27,171 nucleotides of DNA, taken from Rhodospirillaceae bacterium (GTDB lineage: Bacteria; Pseudomonadota; Alphaproteobacteria; UBA828). The notes under the pieces are model-generated. The model was not told where the DNA came from and did no database searches. It saw nothing but the letters and a program-made list of their open reading frames with translations. The stretch is from contig JAPPKP010000045.1 in NCBI GenBank assembly GCA_028819955.1, forward strand, positions 1 to 27,171, in the 5' to 3' direction. Shown here piece by piece: positions 1 to 7,641 of this stretch. The stretch's first letter is position 1; every line of letters starts with the position of its first letter. Position numbers and translations under genes: made by a program.

Positions 1-1
1 C

Positions 2-775
2 CTATTCCGCCGTGTAGCCGCCGTCGATCACCAGCTCGGTGCCGGTGACGAACTTGGATTCGTCCGAAGCCAGATAGACCACGCCGTTGGCGATGTCGTC
101 GGGCTCGCCGACGTGGCCGATCGGGTGCAACTTGCCGAACTCCTCCGGTCCAGCGGCGGCGTTGCCAAACATGCGGGTCGCGGTCTCGTCCATCATCGGC
201 GTGTGGATGAAGGCGGGGTGGATCGAGTTGACGCGGACGCCGCTGCCGTCGCGCGCACATTCCAGCGCCACGCACTTGGTGAAGTAGCGGACCGCACCCT
301 TGGACGCGGTGTAGGCGGCGAGGTGCGCCGTGCCGACCAAGCCGAGCACCGACGACATGTTGATGATGGAGCCGCCGCCTGAGTCTCGCATCGCGGGAAT
401 CGCGCTTCGGGTGCCGAGAAAGACCCCGTCGGCGTTGACCGCCATGATGCTCCGCCAGGTCTCCAGCGAGACATCGGCGATGGGCTCGGCGCGGGTGATG
501 CCCGCGTTGTTGAATAGAATGTCGAGCCGGCCATGCTCCGCCACCACGCTCTCGACGGTCGCTTGCCAAGCGGCTTCGTCGGTCACGTCGAGGGTCTGGA
601 ACCGGGCCGTGCCGCCTGCGGCGGTGATGGACTCGGCAACCGCCTGGCCGCGGCCCTCGTCCCTCCCCGTCACCAGTACCGCAGCGCCTTCCTCCGCCAT
701 GCGAACCGCCGACGCGGCACCGAGCCCGCTGGTCCCCCCGGTCACGATTGCCACCTTGCCCGCCAGTCTCGCCAT
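2..775 (-). CDS. SDR family NAD(P)-dependent oxidoreductase
   Basis: Classical short-chain dehydrogenase of about 258 residues, a normal family length. It should oxidise a hydroxyl or reduce a ketone with NAD(P)H in the cytoplasm; the substrate cannot be read from the sequence. Visible motifs are the N-terminal nucleotide-binding TGGTSGLG, the NNAG motif, the catalytic serine in INMSS, the YTASK (Y-x-x-x-K) pair, and a C-terminal GTELVIDGGY typical of the family. I chose the ATG at 775 because a GAGG lies 6 bases before it; a GTG at 787 would add four residues (MRRS). The gene is complete, with its TAG stop at the window edge. It is divergent from the acyl-CoA dehydrogenase across about 118 bases, so shared regulation is possible but not shown. 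Confidence 0.93.
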   Translation of the reverse strand: MARLAGKVAIVTGGTSGLGAASAVRMAEEGAAVLVTGRDEGRGQAVAESITAAGGTARFQTLDVTDEAAWQATVESVVAEHGRLDILFNNAGITRAEPIADVSLETWRSIMAVNADGVFLGTRSAIPAMRDSGGGSIINMSSVLGLVGTAHLAAYTASKGAVRYFTKCVALECARDGSGVRVNSIHPAFIHTPMMDETATRMFGNAAAGPEEFGKLHPIGHVGEPDDIANGVVYLASDESKFVTGTELVIDGGYTAE

Positions 776-893
776 GCTTCGCCTCACTCTTCACACAGGC
801 GCCACATCTGCAGCTCTGTGCATACCCAAATCGGAGTAACATGACAGACTATAGCGCGCAGGCACCGCCTGCGGTTCAAAAGGTCGCGCACCC

Positions 894-2591
894 ATGGCGC
901 AGGGAAACGGCGGTCTCGGTGAAAACGCTTACCGAGCGGACCGGAATCTTCAGGCTCTCCTGCGCCGCAGCGCGCCATGGCTTACCAAGAGCGATGCCGA
1001 GCGATTGAGCAGCTTCGGCGGCTGGGTGGCAACCGCCGTCGACGAACAGGCGGATTACACGAACCGCTTCGCGCCCCCTGTTCTCGAAACCCTGGACGAG
1101 GACGGCCGCCCCCGCTCGGTGGTCCGTCACAATCCGCTCTATGCGGCGGTGCACCGCGAGGTCTACGAGCGGGGCATCGTCGGGCTCAATTACGGCTCGA
1201 CGGGGCGCCCCTACACGTTGACCTTCGCGATGGGCTATCTGCTCGCGCAGTCCGACATCTCGATCCACTGCCCGGTGACGCTCACCGGCGCTGTCGCCCA
1301 CGTGCTCGATCGTTTCGCGCCCGAGGCGGTGCGTGACATCTACTTGCCGCGGCTTGTTCGCATGGACGGCAAGGCGGTGACCGGCGGCACCTGGGTCACG
1401 GAGAAACAGGGCGGCAGCGACGTTGGCGCCACCCGGACCACGGCGCGGCGCACCAACGAGGGTGTCACGCTCAACGGGCTCAAGTGGTTCGCCAGCAATG
1501 TCGACGGTGGGCTCGCGCTTACCCTTGCCCGGCCGGAGAGTGCGGCGGACGGCGGCACCGGGCTCGGCCTCTATCTGGTACCGGCGCGCGCACCTGACGG
1601 CGCGCCCAACCGCTACCGGATCAGGCGGCTCAAGCACAAGCTCGGCACCCGAGGCCTCGCTACCGGGGAGATCGAGCTGGAAGACGCCCACGCATTCGAG
1701 GTAGCGCCTCCGCCGGATGGGCTCAAGACGATGATGGCGGCGCTCGGCTACAGCCGGATCCACAACGCGATGGCTTCCGCCGGCATACAGCGGCGCGCCT
1801 TCGCGGAGGCACTGGCGCACGCCGAGACGCGCATCGCCTTCGGCCAGCACCTCGCCGCCTACCCGATCGTGCAGGACCAGCTGGTCGAAATGCAGGTACG
1901 TGTGGAAGCCAGCGTGGCGCTGGCTTTCGCCGCGGCGCGCGCCTTCGACGAGGCGCAGACGACGCCGGCCGAGCAGCCCTGGATGCGGCTAGCCACCGCG
2001 CTCGCCAAGTACCTCACAGCGGCGTGGGCGATCACCGCGACCAGCCGCGCCATCGAAGTTCTGGGCGGCAACGGTTACACCGAGGAATGCCCCACGGCCA
2101 GGCTCTACCGCGATGCCCAGGTTCTCACCGTGTGGGAAGGGCCGCCGAACATCCAGGCGCTGGAGGTGCTGCGCCTGGCAGGGGCTGAGTCGCCGGGGCT
2201 CGCGGCCTACCATGCGCGCCTCGACGCCATACTCAACCTGCCCTTCGTTGCCAACCATTCGGCCTTCGTGCGGGCACGCGCGCTGATCTTCCAGGCCCGA
2301 CGTGAAGTTGTTGCGCTGACGTCCCTGATCCGGGACGACGCCGCCGAGGCACCGCGCCAGGCCCACCGGCTGATGGACCGCATGGCCAAGAGCCTGGCTG
2401 CCGCCCTGCTCGTCGAGGAGGCGGCCGCCGACTGGGGCGCGGGCGATGCGCGCAAGGCCGTGGTCGCGCGCCTCTTCGCCGCGCAGGAGCTGGCGGCGCC
2501 GGAACCGCCGAAGCCCGGCGAGAGCGAGGGCCAGCGGTTCTTCCGGCCGCTCGCCCAATACGAGAGTATCGAGACGACGCAATCGGATTGA
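894..2591 (+). CDS. Acyl-CoA dehydrogenase family protein, AidB-like
   Basis: FAD-dependent acyl-CoA dehydrogenase-fold protein of 565 residues, longer than ordinary acyl-CoA dehydrogenases (about 380) and close to the AidB/isovaleryl-type branch. The diagnostic WVTEKQGGSDVG lies at residues 167-178 and GGNGYTEE is near residue 391, followed by the VWEGPPNIQALEVLR segment. Family members either oxidise acyl-CoA or, like E. coli AidB, act in the alkylation response; the sequence does not decide which. The start is uncertain. The ATG at 894 has no clear ribosome site, while an ATG at 841 with GGAG ahead of it opens a different frame that overlaps the 5' end, so a frameshift or leader peptide is possible. 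It is first in a run with the hydrolase and the DUF1636 gene. Confidence 0.9.
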   Translation: MAQGNGGLGENAYRADRNLQALLRRSAPWLTKSDAERLSSFGGWVATAVDEQADYTNRFAPPVLETLDEDGRPRSVVRHNPLYAAVHREVYERGIVGLNYGSTGRPYTLTFAMGYLLAQSDISIHCPVTLTGAVAHVLDRFAPEAVRDIYLPRLVRMDGKAVTGGTWVTEKQGGSDVGATRTTARRTNEGVTLNGLKWFASNVDGGLALTLARPESAADGGTGLGLYLVPARAPDGAPNRYRIRRLKHKLGTRGLATGEIELEDAHAFEVAPPPDGLKTMMAALGYSRIHNAMASAGIQRRAFAEALAHAETRIAFGQHLAAYPIVQDQLVEMQVRVEASVALAFAAARAFDEAQTTPAEQPWMRLATALAKYLTAAWAITATSRAIEVLGGNGYTEECPTARLYRDAQVLTVWEGPPNIQALEVLRLAGAESPGLAAYHARLDAILNLPFVANHSAFVRARALIFQARREVVALTSLIRDDAAEAPRQAHRLMDRMAKSLAAALLVEEAAADWGAGDARKAVVARLFAAQELAAPEPPKPGESEGQRFFRPLAQYESIETTQSD

Positions 2592-2697
2592 CCGCGTGTC
2601 GAAGCCGGCGGAGGAATACGCCTGTTCGGCCAGCGCTGCCGCGTGTTATGTGCTGGGCTCGCTGACAGAATGAGCGCGCGTTACCGGAGCGAATGGG

Positions 2698-3471
2698 ATG
2701 GACATCAACGGCAAGGAGATCGCGGTCGAGCAACAGGGCGACGGCGACGCGGTGGTCATGGTTCACGGCCTCGGCGGCACCGGCAACACCTGGTACCCGC
2801 AGGTCGGCCCGCTCGCCCGGTTCTTCCGCGTGGTCCGGCTCGATCTCGAGGGCTCGGGCCGCTCGCCTGCTACGGGCGCGCTTTCCATCGACTCCTTCGC
2901 CGCCGACGTGATCGCGGTAATGGATGAGCTGGATATCGCGACTGCGCACCTCTGCGGCCACTCAATGGGCACGATCGTCTGCCAGCATATTGCCGCGGAG
3001 CGGCAGGAGCGGGTGAAGAGCCTCGCGCTCCTGGGCCCGTTGGCCGAGCCGCCCGAACCCGCCCGCCAGGCGATCCGCGACCGTGCCGGCGTGGCGCGGA
3101 AGAACGGCATGGTGCCGATCGCGGACACGTTGGTGGAAGTTGCGATCTCGGCCGAGACCAGGGCGCACTATCCGGCCGCGGCCGCATTCGTTCGCGAGAT
3201 CCTCATGCGCCAGGATGCGGAGGGCTACGCGCGCACCTGTGAGGCGCTTGCCGCCGCCGAGAGCGCGAACCTCGCCAACATCGGTTGCAAGACACTGCTG
3301 ATCACCGGCGACGAGGACGGAGTCTCGCCGCCGCCTGCGGTGAAGGCCCTGAGCAGCCGGATCAAGGGCTCCAGGGTCGCGGTGCTCCCCGGCTGCGGCC
3401 ACTGGACTCCCATCGAGAAGCCGACGCAGGTCAACGGTCTGCTTCTCAACTTCCATTACAGCTTCAGTTAG
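2698..3471 (+). CDS. Alpha/beta hydrolase (3-oxoadipate enol-lactonase-like)
   Basis: Soluble alpha/beta-hydrolase of 257 residues. The triad is visible: nucleophile Ser89 in GHSMG, acid Asp207 in GDEDGVSP and base His235 in GCGHW; the oxyanion segment is MVHGLGG at residues 21-27. Overall layout resembles enol-lactonases such as PcaD, but no other protocatechuate gene is present, so the substrate is open (ester, lactone or thioester). A GGAG sits 9 bases before the ATG. It lies about 106 bases after the acyl-CoA dehydrogenase and 8 bases before the DUF1636 gene, which suggests co-transcription and a joint role in breaking down an acyl or ester compound. Confidence 0.9.
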   Translation: MDINGKEIAVEQQGDGDAVVMVHGLGGTGNTWYPQVGPLARFFRVVRLDLEGSGRSPATGALSIDSFAADVIAVMDELDIATAHLCGHSMGTIVCQHIAAERQERVKSLALLGPLAEPPEPARQAIRDRAGVARKNGMVPIADTLVEVAISAETRAHYPAAAAFVREILMRQDAEGYARTCEALAAAESANLANIGCKTLLITGDEDGVSPPPAVKALSSRIKGSRVAVLPGCGHWTPIEKPTQVNGLLLNFHYSFS

Positions 3472-3479
3472 GTCGGGCG

Positions 3480-3965
3480 ATGGCGACACGCACACAGACG
3501 AAGCAAGAGGCCAAGCGCTCGAGTGCAAGCAGGGCGCGGCCTTCCACCGCCAAGCGGGGCGGGCGCGGCGCGCGGGTGACGAGGTCGTCCGGGAAAACGC
3601 CAGCGACATTCTACGTTTGCCGCTCTTGCGTCTGGTCCGAATCCGCGCGGGAGCGCGACGGCAAGCGTCAGGGCACGTTTCTACTGGAGGCGGTGCACGA
3701 TCTGATCGAAGCCGAGCCCCTGCCGGAGGCGCTCAACCTGCGCGCGGTCTATTGTCTGAACGGCTGCAAGAGCCCGTGCAATGTCGGCTTCCGCTCGGCC
3801 GGAAAGCACCACGTGCGCTTCAGCCATTTGACGCCAGAGAATGCGGCGGACGTCATCGCCTATGCCCGCGCTTACCAGGCGAGTGCGACCGGCGAAGTCT
3901 CCGAGGACGAGACGCCGGCTGCGATGCGCGGCAAGATGACGGTGCACACCCCGCCGATTGGTTAG
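3480..3965 (+). CDS. DUF1636 family putative metal-binding protein
   Basis: A 161-residue protein matching the DUF1636 pattern: C47-x2-C50 near the start of the domain and C92-x3-C96-x3-C100 in the middle, then the family-typical stretch ending in SATGEV and a C-terminal KMTVHTPP. Such proteins have a thioredoxin-like ferredoxin look and are predicted to bind a metal or Fe-S centre; their role is unproven. Residues 1-40 form a Lys/Arg/Ser-rich extension before the domain that I would not expect in a typical member; it may be a flexible tail or may mean translation starts later. Start ATG at 3480 is 8 bases after the hydrolase stop, so the two are likely translated from one mRNA. Confidence 0.85.
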   Translation: MATRTQTKQEAKRSSASRARPSTAKRGGRGARVTRSSGKTPATFYVCRSCVWSESARERDGKRQGTFLLEAVHDLIEAEPLPEALNLRAVYCLNGCKSPCNVGFRSAGKHHVRFSHLTPENAADVIAYARAYQASATGEVSEDETPAAMRGKMTVHTPPIG

Positions 3966-3973
3966 TCCCCGCC

Positions 3974-4555
3974 TCAGCTCCGCCAGGTGGCCGGTTCGCC
4001 GGCCTCGACCTCTTGCTCCTCCAGCTGCGCACCGGCGTAGCGTCGGTTGGCCTCACCCAATGCGTCGCGCAGGGCCTGTGCGAGGCTCGCGCGCTCCTCT
4101 GGTGCAAGGAACGGGCCGATGACAATCGAGCGGCCGTGCGAGGTGAGAATGATCTGGCTGTGGTGCTCCACTGGATCGTCGAGGGCGACGCGGAGCCAAT
4201 AGGGGTTGAAGCGCCATTCCGTGGTGCGGCCGTTGGGCGCGATGCGCCGGACCACGACTTCGTCGGCAGTGACGCGGATGGTCTCCCGCAGTCGGCCCGA
4301 GCGATAGCTTAGCCGGAAGGCGAGGTAGAGCAGCGCGATGTCGAGGCCGAAGAAGCCGAACACCGGCCATGCGCCCTGGAGCAGAAAATAGGTGCCAAGG
4401 CCGACGCTGACCACGACCACGCAGGCCATGACCGCGAGGAAGCCGGAACGCTCGAGCGAACGGTTGGGCGCGAGCACCGCATCGAAGAGCACCGGCGCAT
4501 CGGACCTGTCATGCCGGATTGGGGAGTCCGGCTGGCACGGAGAGGAGGACGTCAT
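3974..4555 (-). CDS. DUF2244 integral membrane protein
   Basis: A 193-residue protein of the DUF2244 family (function unknown). The order fits: a variable N-terminus, the LFDAVLAPNRSL segment, a pair of hydrophobic spans between about residues 38 and 83, then a soluble domain with LRETIRVTADEVVVRR and a WRFNPYW motif. It should sit in the inner membrane with its C-terminal domain in the cytoplasm. No convincing ribosome site precedes the ATG at 4555, so the first 10-20 residues are uncertain. The gene is convergent with the DUF1636 gene (8 bases between stops) and divergent from the small lipoprotein gene. Confidence 0.85.
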   Translation of the reverse strand: MTSSSPCQPDSPIRHDRSDAPVLFDAVLAPNRSLERSGFLAVMACVVVVSVGLGTYFLLQGAWPVFGFFGLDIALLYLAFRLSYRSGRLRETIRVTADEVVVRRIAPNGRTTEWRFNPYWLRVALDDPVEHHSQIILTSHGRSIVIGPFLAPEERASLAQALRDALGEANRRYAGAQLEEQEVEAGEPATWRS

Positions 4556-4622
4556 ATCAAGAGGGTAATGGCTTCTAAGCGCGCCGGTAAAGCACGACGG
4601 CGGAATTCGCCGATTCAGGGCA

Positions 4623-4663
4623 GGTGACTGACCGTATCGCCCCCTTTTTTGGGGAGAGTCACC
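4623..4663. promoter_or_regulatory. Nested inverted repeat upstream of the lipoprotein gene
   Basis: Perfect 7-bp arms GGTGACT (4623-4629) and AGTCACC (4657-4663) enclose a second inverted pair CCCC (4641-4644) and GGGG (4651-4654) with six T between. The right outer arm directly abuts the candidate -35 box at 4664. It could be an operator for the lipoprotein promoter or simply a folding element. Confidence 0.4.
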
Positions 4664-4693
4664 TTGACACTATTGGCCGAATCGCCGTCAACT
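4664..4693 (+). promoter_or_regulatory. Candidate sigma70-type promoter of the lipoprotein gene
   Basis: A perfect -35 box TTGACA lies at 4664-4669. The -10 is weak; TCAACT at 4688-4693 with 18-bp spacing is the best fit. The position, 33 bases before the lipoprotein start codon, suits a short leader. Confidence 0.35.
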
Positions 4694-4725
4694 CCACAGC
4701 GACCAGTTTGAGCCAGGAGGAGGCT

Positions 4726-5055
4726 ATGCTCAAGAGATCGTGGGCGGTGCGGATTGCGATTGTCGCCCTTCCGCTGGCCGTCGCTGCAGGCTGCCAGACC
4801 ACCGAGCAGCAAGAGCAGGCGGCGGCAGCCATTGCGGGCGCCGAAGCGATGGCGGCGCAGGCCATGGAAACGGCTAATCAGGCCATGATCGCCGTCGACG
4901 AGCTGCGCGCCGCAATCGATGAGGCCAACGAGAGCTCCCAGGCGGCGGCAGCGGCGTCAGAGGCGGCGGCAGCAGCGGCGGAAGCAGCGGCCGAGGCAGC
5001 ACAGGCGGCCGCGGATAAGGCCGACCGCATCTTCCAGAAAGGGATGCGCAAGTAG
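4726..5055 (+). CDS. Small alanine-zipper lipoprotein (Lpp/OprI-like)
   Basis: A 109-residue predicted lipoprotein. The N-terminus MLKRSW is followed by a hydrophobic stretch and the lipobox-like VAAGC, giving a lipidated Cys near residue 22. The -3 residue is Ala, slightly off the usual Leu/Val. The mature part is almost entirely alanine-rich heptads (residues about 28-100) and ends in KGMRK, which is the look of the Lpp/OprI alanine-zipper proteins that trimerise under the outer membrane; the C-terminal Lys recalls the Lpp residue attached to peptidoglycan. Start chosen at 4726 because of a strong AGGAGGAGG just ahead; an upstream in-frame ATG at 4624 is inside the regulatory region. The next gene encodes an L,D-transpeptidase, the enzyme class that attaches Lpp in other bacteria. 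Confidence 0.85.
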   Translation: MLKRSWAVRIAIVALPLAVAAGCQTTEQQEQAAAAIAGAEAMAAQAMETANQAMIAVDELRAAIDEANESSQAAAAASEAAAAAAEAAAEAAQAAADKADRIFQKGMRK

Positions 5056-5062
5056 AGCGGGC

Positions 5063-5082
5063 GGGCGGCTCTCTCGCCGCCC
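5063..5082. terminator. Hairpin between convergent genes, probable terminator
   Basis: Perfect 7-bp stem GGGCGGC (5063-5069) / GCCGCCC (5076-5082) with a 6-base loop. It lies 8 bases after the lipoprotein stop and 9 bases past the end of the convergent L,D-transpeptidase gene. There is no T-tract, so it may serve either direction or only stabilise RNA ends. Confidence 0.5.
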
Positions 5083-5090
5083 AACGATGG

Positions 5091-6047
5091 CTAGCCGGGA
5101 GTCGTAGAGCGGTCCACGGTGACTTGGACAGGGACGCCGGACCGTTCCACCAGAGCCCTGCGAATGAGGTGCCAGTCCAGTCGATCCTGGTCGGCGCCTG
5201 CCTGCGCCTTTATTCGATAGAGGGCGTCGGCGCGTGAGCGCGCGTCGACGCTCTCGATCAGCCCCGTCCTCTCCAGCTCGTCCGCCTGTTCGGCCTCGGG
5301 GTGCGCTTCCACGTAGAGCTCGCCGTCATACCAGCCGATCTTGATCGCCTGGCTGATGACCTGGACCGGTGTGCCGATCGGCACGAGCTCGAACAGCCGC
5401 ACGATATCCTCGGGGTAGAGGCGTATGCAGCCGTGGCTCACCCGTCGCCCGACCCCCCACGGCATGTTGGTGCCGTGAATGAGATAGGTGGGCCAGTCGA
5501 AATAGAGCGCGTGGCTGCCGAGCGGGTTGTTGGGGCCCGGCGGCACGACCTTGGGCAGGTCCGGCTTCTCGGCACGGATCGAGTCCGGCGGGTACCAGGC
5601 GGGCCCTACCTTCTTGCGGACGATCTCGGTGGTGCCAAGAGGTGTCAGCCAACCCTCCTTCCCCACCCCGAGCGGGAAGGTCTTGGGCTCGGTGCCCTCG
5701 GGCCCGAAGTAATAGAGGCGATGCTCGGCGAGGTTGACGATCAGCCCCTCACGTTCGGCGTCCGGCAGGACGTGAGCGGTCGGCAGCACGATCGGCGTGT
5801 CCTCGCCCGGGACCCAGGGATCGATGCCGCGGTTGGCCGCGATCATCTCCACGTAGCCGAGGCCGTTGGCGCGCGCGAGATCGAGCAGCGTGTCCTCGTA
5901 GGCAGTGACGATGTGGCTGAGCGCGCCGATCATGTCGCCGGAGCGGACTTCGCTCTCGGCCTCCAGGGCCGCAGCACCGACGACCGAAGCCAGCGGCGCC
6001 GCAGCCATAGCGGCTGCGATGGTGAAGTCCCGTCGACTGAGCCGCAT
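5091..6047 (-). CDS. L,D-transpeptidase (YkuD domain), Tat-exported
   Basis: A 318-residue peptidoglycan L,D-transpeptidase acting in the periplasm, where it makes 3-3 cross-links or attaches an envelope lipoprotein. Residues 1-30 form a Tat signal (SRRDFT followed by an alanine-rich hydrophobic stretch). Residues about 45-90 resemble a LysM peptidoglycan-binding motif (LLDLARANGLGYVEMIAANR). The YkuD domain follows, with HGTNMPWG and the catalytic Cys207 in VSHGCIRLYPED; the C-terminal third is specific to this subgroup. Start chosen at the ATG at 6047 because it begins the signal peptide; the open frame upstream runs into the sulfurtransferase gene. It lies 11 bases after the sulfurtransferase stop and is the last gene of the cysK operon. 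Confidence 0.93.
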   Translation of the reverse strand: MRLSRRDFTIAAAMAAAPLASVVGAAALEAESEVRSGDMIGALSHIVTAYEDTLLDLARANGLGYVEMIAANRGIDPWVPGEDTPIVLPTAHVLPDAEREGLIVNLAEHRLYYFGPEGTEPKTFPLGVGKEGWLTPLGTTEIVRKKVGPAWYPPDSIRAEKPDLPKVVPPGPNNPLGSHALYFDWPTYLIHGTNMPWGVGRRVSHGCIRLYPEDIVRLFELVPIGTPVQVISQAIKIGWYDGELYVEAHPEAEQADELERTGLIESVDARSRADALYRIKAQAGADQDRLDWHLIRRALVERSGVPVQVTVDRSTTPG

Positions 6048-6058
6048 CTTGCGCCCCT

Positions 6059-6925
6059 CTACGCCGGGCCGCTTTCGACCGGGGCGTCCGCGCGGCTGCC
6101 CCAATCGCTCCAGGAGCCATCGTAGACGGCGACCTGCTCGGCGCCGATTGCGGCAAGCGCGAGCGCAAGCGTGCACGCCGTGATGCCGGACCCGCAAGTG
6201 GCGACGACCGGCCGGGCGGGATCGACTCCGGCGTCGGCGAAGGCGCGTCGTATTGCCGAAGTGTCGCCCAACGCCCCGTCGTTATCGTCGAGAACGGCGT
6301 TGAAGGGGACGTTGCGGCTGCCGGGGATATGCCCGCGCGGGAGGTCGGGCCTCGGCCCCGGATCCTCGCCCGTGAAGCGGGCGGCGGCGCGGGCATCCAC
6401 GATCTGCGCGCTGCCCGTGCCGAGTGTGGCGCGGACCTGCTCGAACGAGCGGACCAGCGCCTGGTCGGGGGCCCGCGCCGTGAACGATCCCGGCGCGATC
6501 GAGGGCGCGCCGCTCTCCACGGGGTGGCCTTCTGCCTGCCAGCGCGGCAGGCCGCCGGCGAGAACCGACACCCGCTCGTGCCCGAAAACACGGAACATCC
6601 ACCAGACGCGTGCCGCGCTGTAAAGGCCTACGGTATCGTAAACCACGACATGTGAGTGGTTGCCGACGCCCAGCGCCGAGACGCTGCGCCCGAAGTGTTC
6701 CGGCGACGGCAGCATGTGTGGCAGCGGTGAGTCGGGATCGCAGATCCCGTCGATATCGAAGAAGGCCGCGCCCGGAATGTGGGCCTCCAGGAACTCCGCG
6801 GCCGGGTCTCGCGCCAGCGGCGGCAAGTGCCAGGAGCCGTCCAGCACCCGCACCGTACTGCCCGCACCACCTTTTGTGGCGAGCCAGGCCGGGGTCACGA
6901 CTAGGGGCGTCTCAGCCTCGCTCAC
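6059..6925 (-). CDS. sseA: 3-mercaptopyruvate/thiosulfate sulfurtransferase
   Basis: A two-rhodanese-domain sulfurtransferase of 288 residues. The first domain (about 8-135) is inactive; the second carries the catalytic Cys244 in the loop CGSGITA, the version usual for mercaptopyruvate rather than thiosulfate as donor. GHIPGSRNVPFN precedes the second active domain. It moves sulfur from cysteine-derived mercaptopyruvate to thiol or cyanide acceptors in the cytoplasm. The start is a GTG at 6925 that shares bases with the alaX stop (GTGA), so translation is probably coupled. Its place after a cysteine synthase fits a role in cysteine and sulfide turnover. Confidence 0.92.
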   Translation of the reverse strand: MSEAETPLVVTPAWLATKGGAGSTVRVLDGSWHLPPLARDPAAEFLEAHIPGAAFFDIDGICDPDSPLPHMLPSPEHFGRSVSALGVGNHSHVVVYDTVGLYSAARVWWMFRVFGHERVSVLAGGLPRWQAEGHPVESGAPSIAPGSFTARAPDQALVRSFEQVRATLGTGSAQIVDARAAARFTGEDPGPRPDLPRGHIPGSRNVPFNAVLDDNDGALGDTSAIRRAFADAGVDPARPVVATCGSGITACTLALALAAIGAEQVAVYDGSWSDWGSRADAPVESGPA

Positions 6926-7641
6926 GATGGCTCTCTGAACGCGAGCGAAACGCGCCGGTTGTGCCGGCCCTTGCTCTCGATCTTGCGGACGATGACCGCT
7001 CCGATCTCGCCTGTGCGCGCGACATGGGTGCCGCCGCAGGGCTGCAGATCGATCCCCTCGACATCGATCACTCTGACCCGACCCTGGCCGCTGGGGGGCT
7101 TCACCCGCATGGTCTTCACCAGCTCCGGCTGCGCCGCGAGCGCTTCGTCGCTGATCCAGCGCGCCGCAACCGGGAGGTCTCGCGCGATGAGCGCATCGAG
7201 CTCTTCCTGAACCGCCAACTTTTCCAGCTTTCTGTCGATGTCGAAGTCGAGGCGGCCCTTCTCGGCTGAGAGCTGCCCGCCGGTCACCGGCGCGTCGATC
7301 ACGGCGCTCAGCAGATGCAAGCAGGTGTGCATGCGCATGTGGCGGTGACGGCGCTCCCAGTCCAGCTCGGCAATCACGCGGCTTCCCGGCGTCAGCGTCG
7401 AAGAATCGGGGTCGATCAGGTGCAGGATGTCGTCGCCGGTCTCGCCCTTGCGTGTGTTCGTCACGGCGATCTCGGTGCCGTCCTCCGTGCGCAGGACGCC
7501 CGTATCGCCGGGCTGGCCGCCGCCCTCGGGGTAGAAGACCGTGCGATCGAGCCGCACCGCTCCGGCGTCTGCCGCGCTGACTGTCGCCTCGCAGGTGCGG
7601 GTGTAGGGCTCGGCGCGAAACAGCAGCTCAGTCGGCGGCAT
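6922..7641 (-). CDS. alaX: Alanyl-tRNA editing protein AlaX
   Basis: A 239-residue free-standing editing domain related to the C-terminal half of alanyl-tRNA synthetase. It hydrolyses tRNA-Ala wrongly charged with serine or glycine. The Zn site is visible: H101-x3-H105 in HMRMHTCLH, and C202 with H206 in CGGTH. FYPEGGGQPGDTG near residue 36 is the conserved editing-domain loop. The length fits the AlaX-M type. The ATG at 7641 overlaps the cysK stop by 14 bases and the stop overlaps the sseA start, so it sits inside a coupled operon. Pairing with cysK is sensible because serine feeds cysteine synthesis and is also the amino acid misloaded. Confidence 0.93.
   Translation of the reverse strand: MPPTELLFRAEPYTRTCEATVSAADAGAVRLDRTVFYPEGGGQPGDTGVLRTEDGTEIAVTNTRKGETGDDILHLIDPDSSTLTPGSRVIAELDWERRHRHMRMHTCLHLLSAVIDAPVTGGQLSAEKGRLDFDIDRKLEKLAVQEELDALIARDLPVAARWISDEALAAQPELVKTMRVKPPSGQGRVRVIDVEGIDLQPCGGTHVARTGEIGAVIVRKIESKGRHNRRVSLAFREPS

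Noticed and set aside
876..1850. 324-codon minus-strand frame opposite the acyl-CoA dehydrogenase
   Set aside because: No family motifs; the plus strand has clear acyl-CoA dehydrogenase signatures over the same bases.
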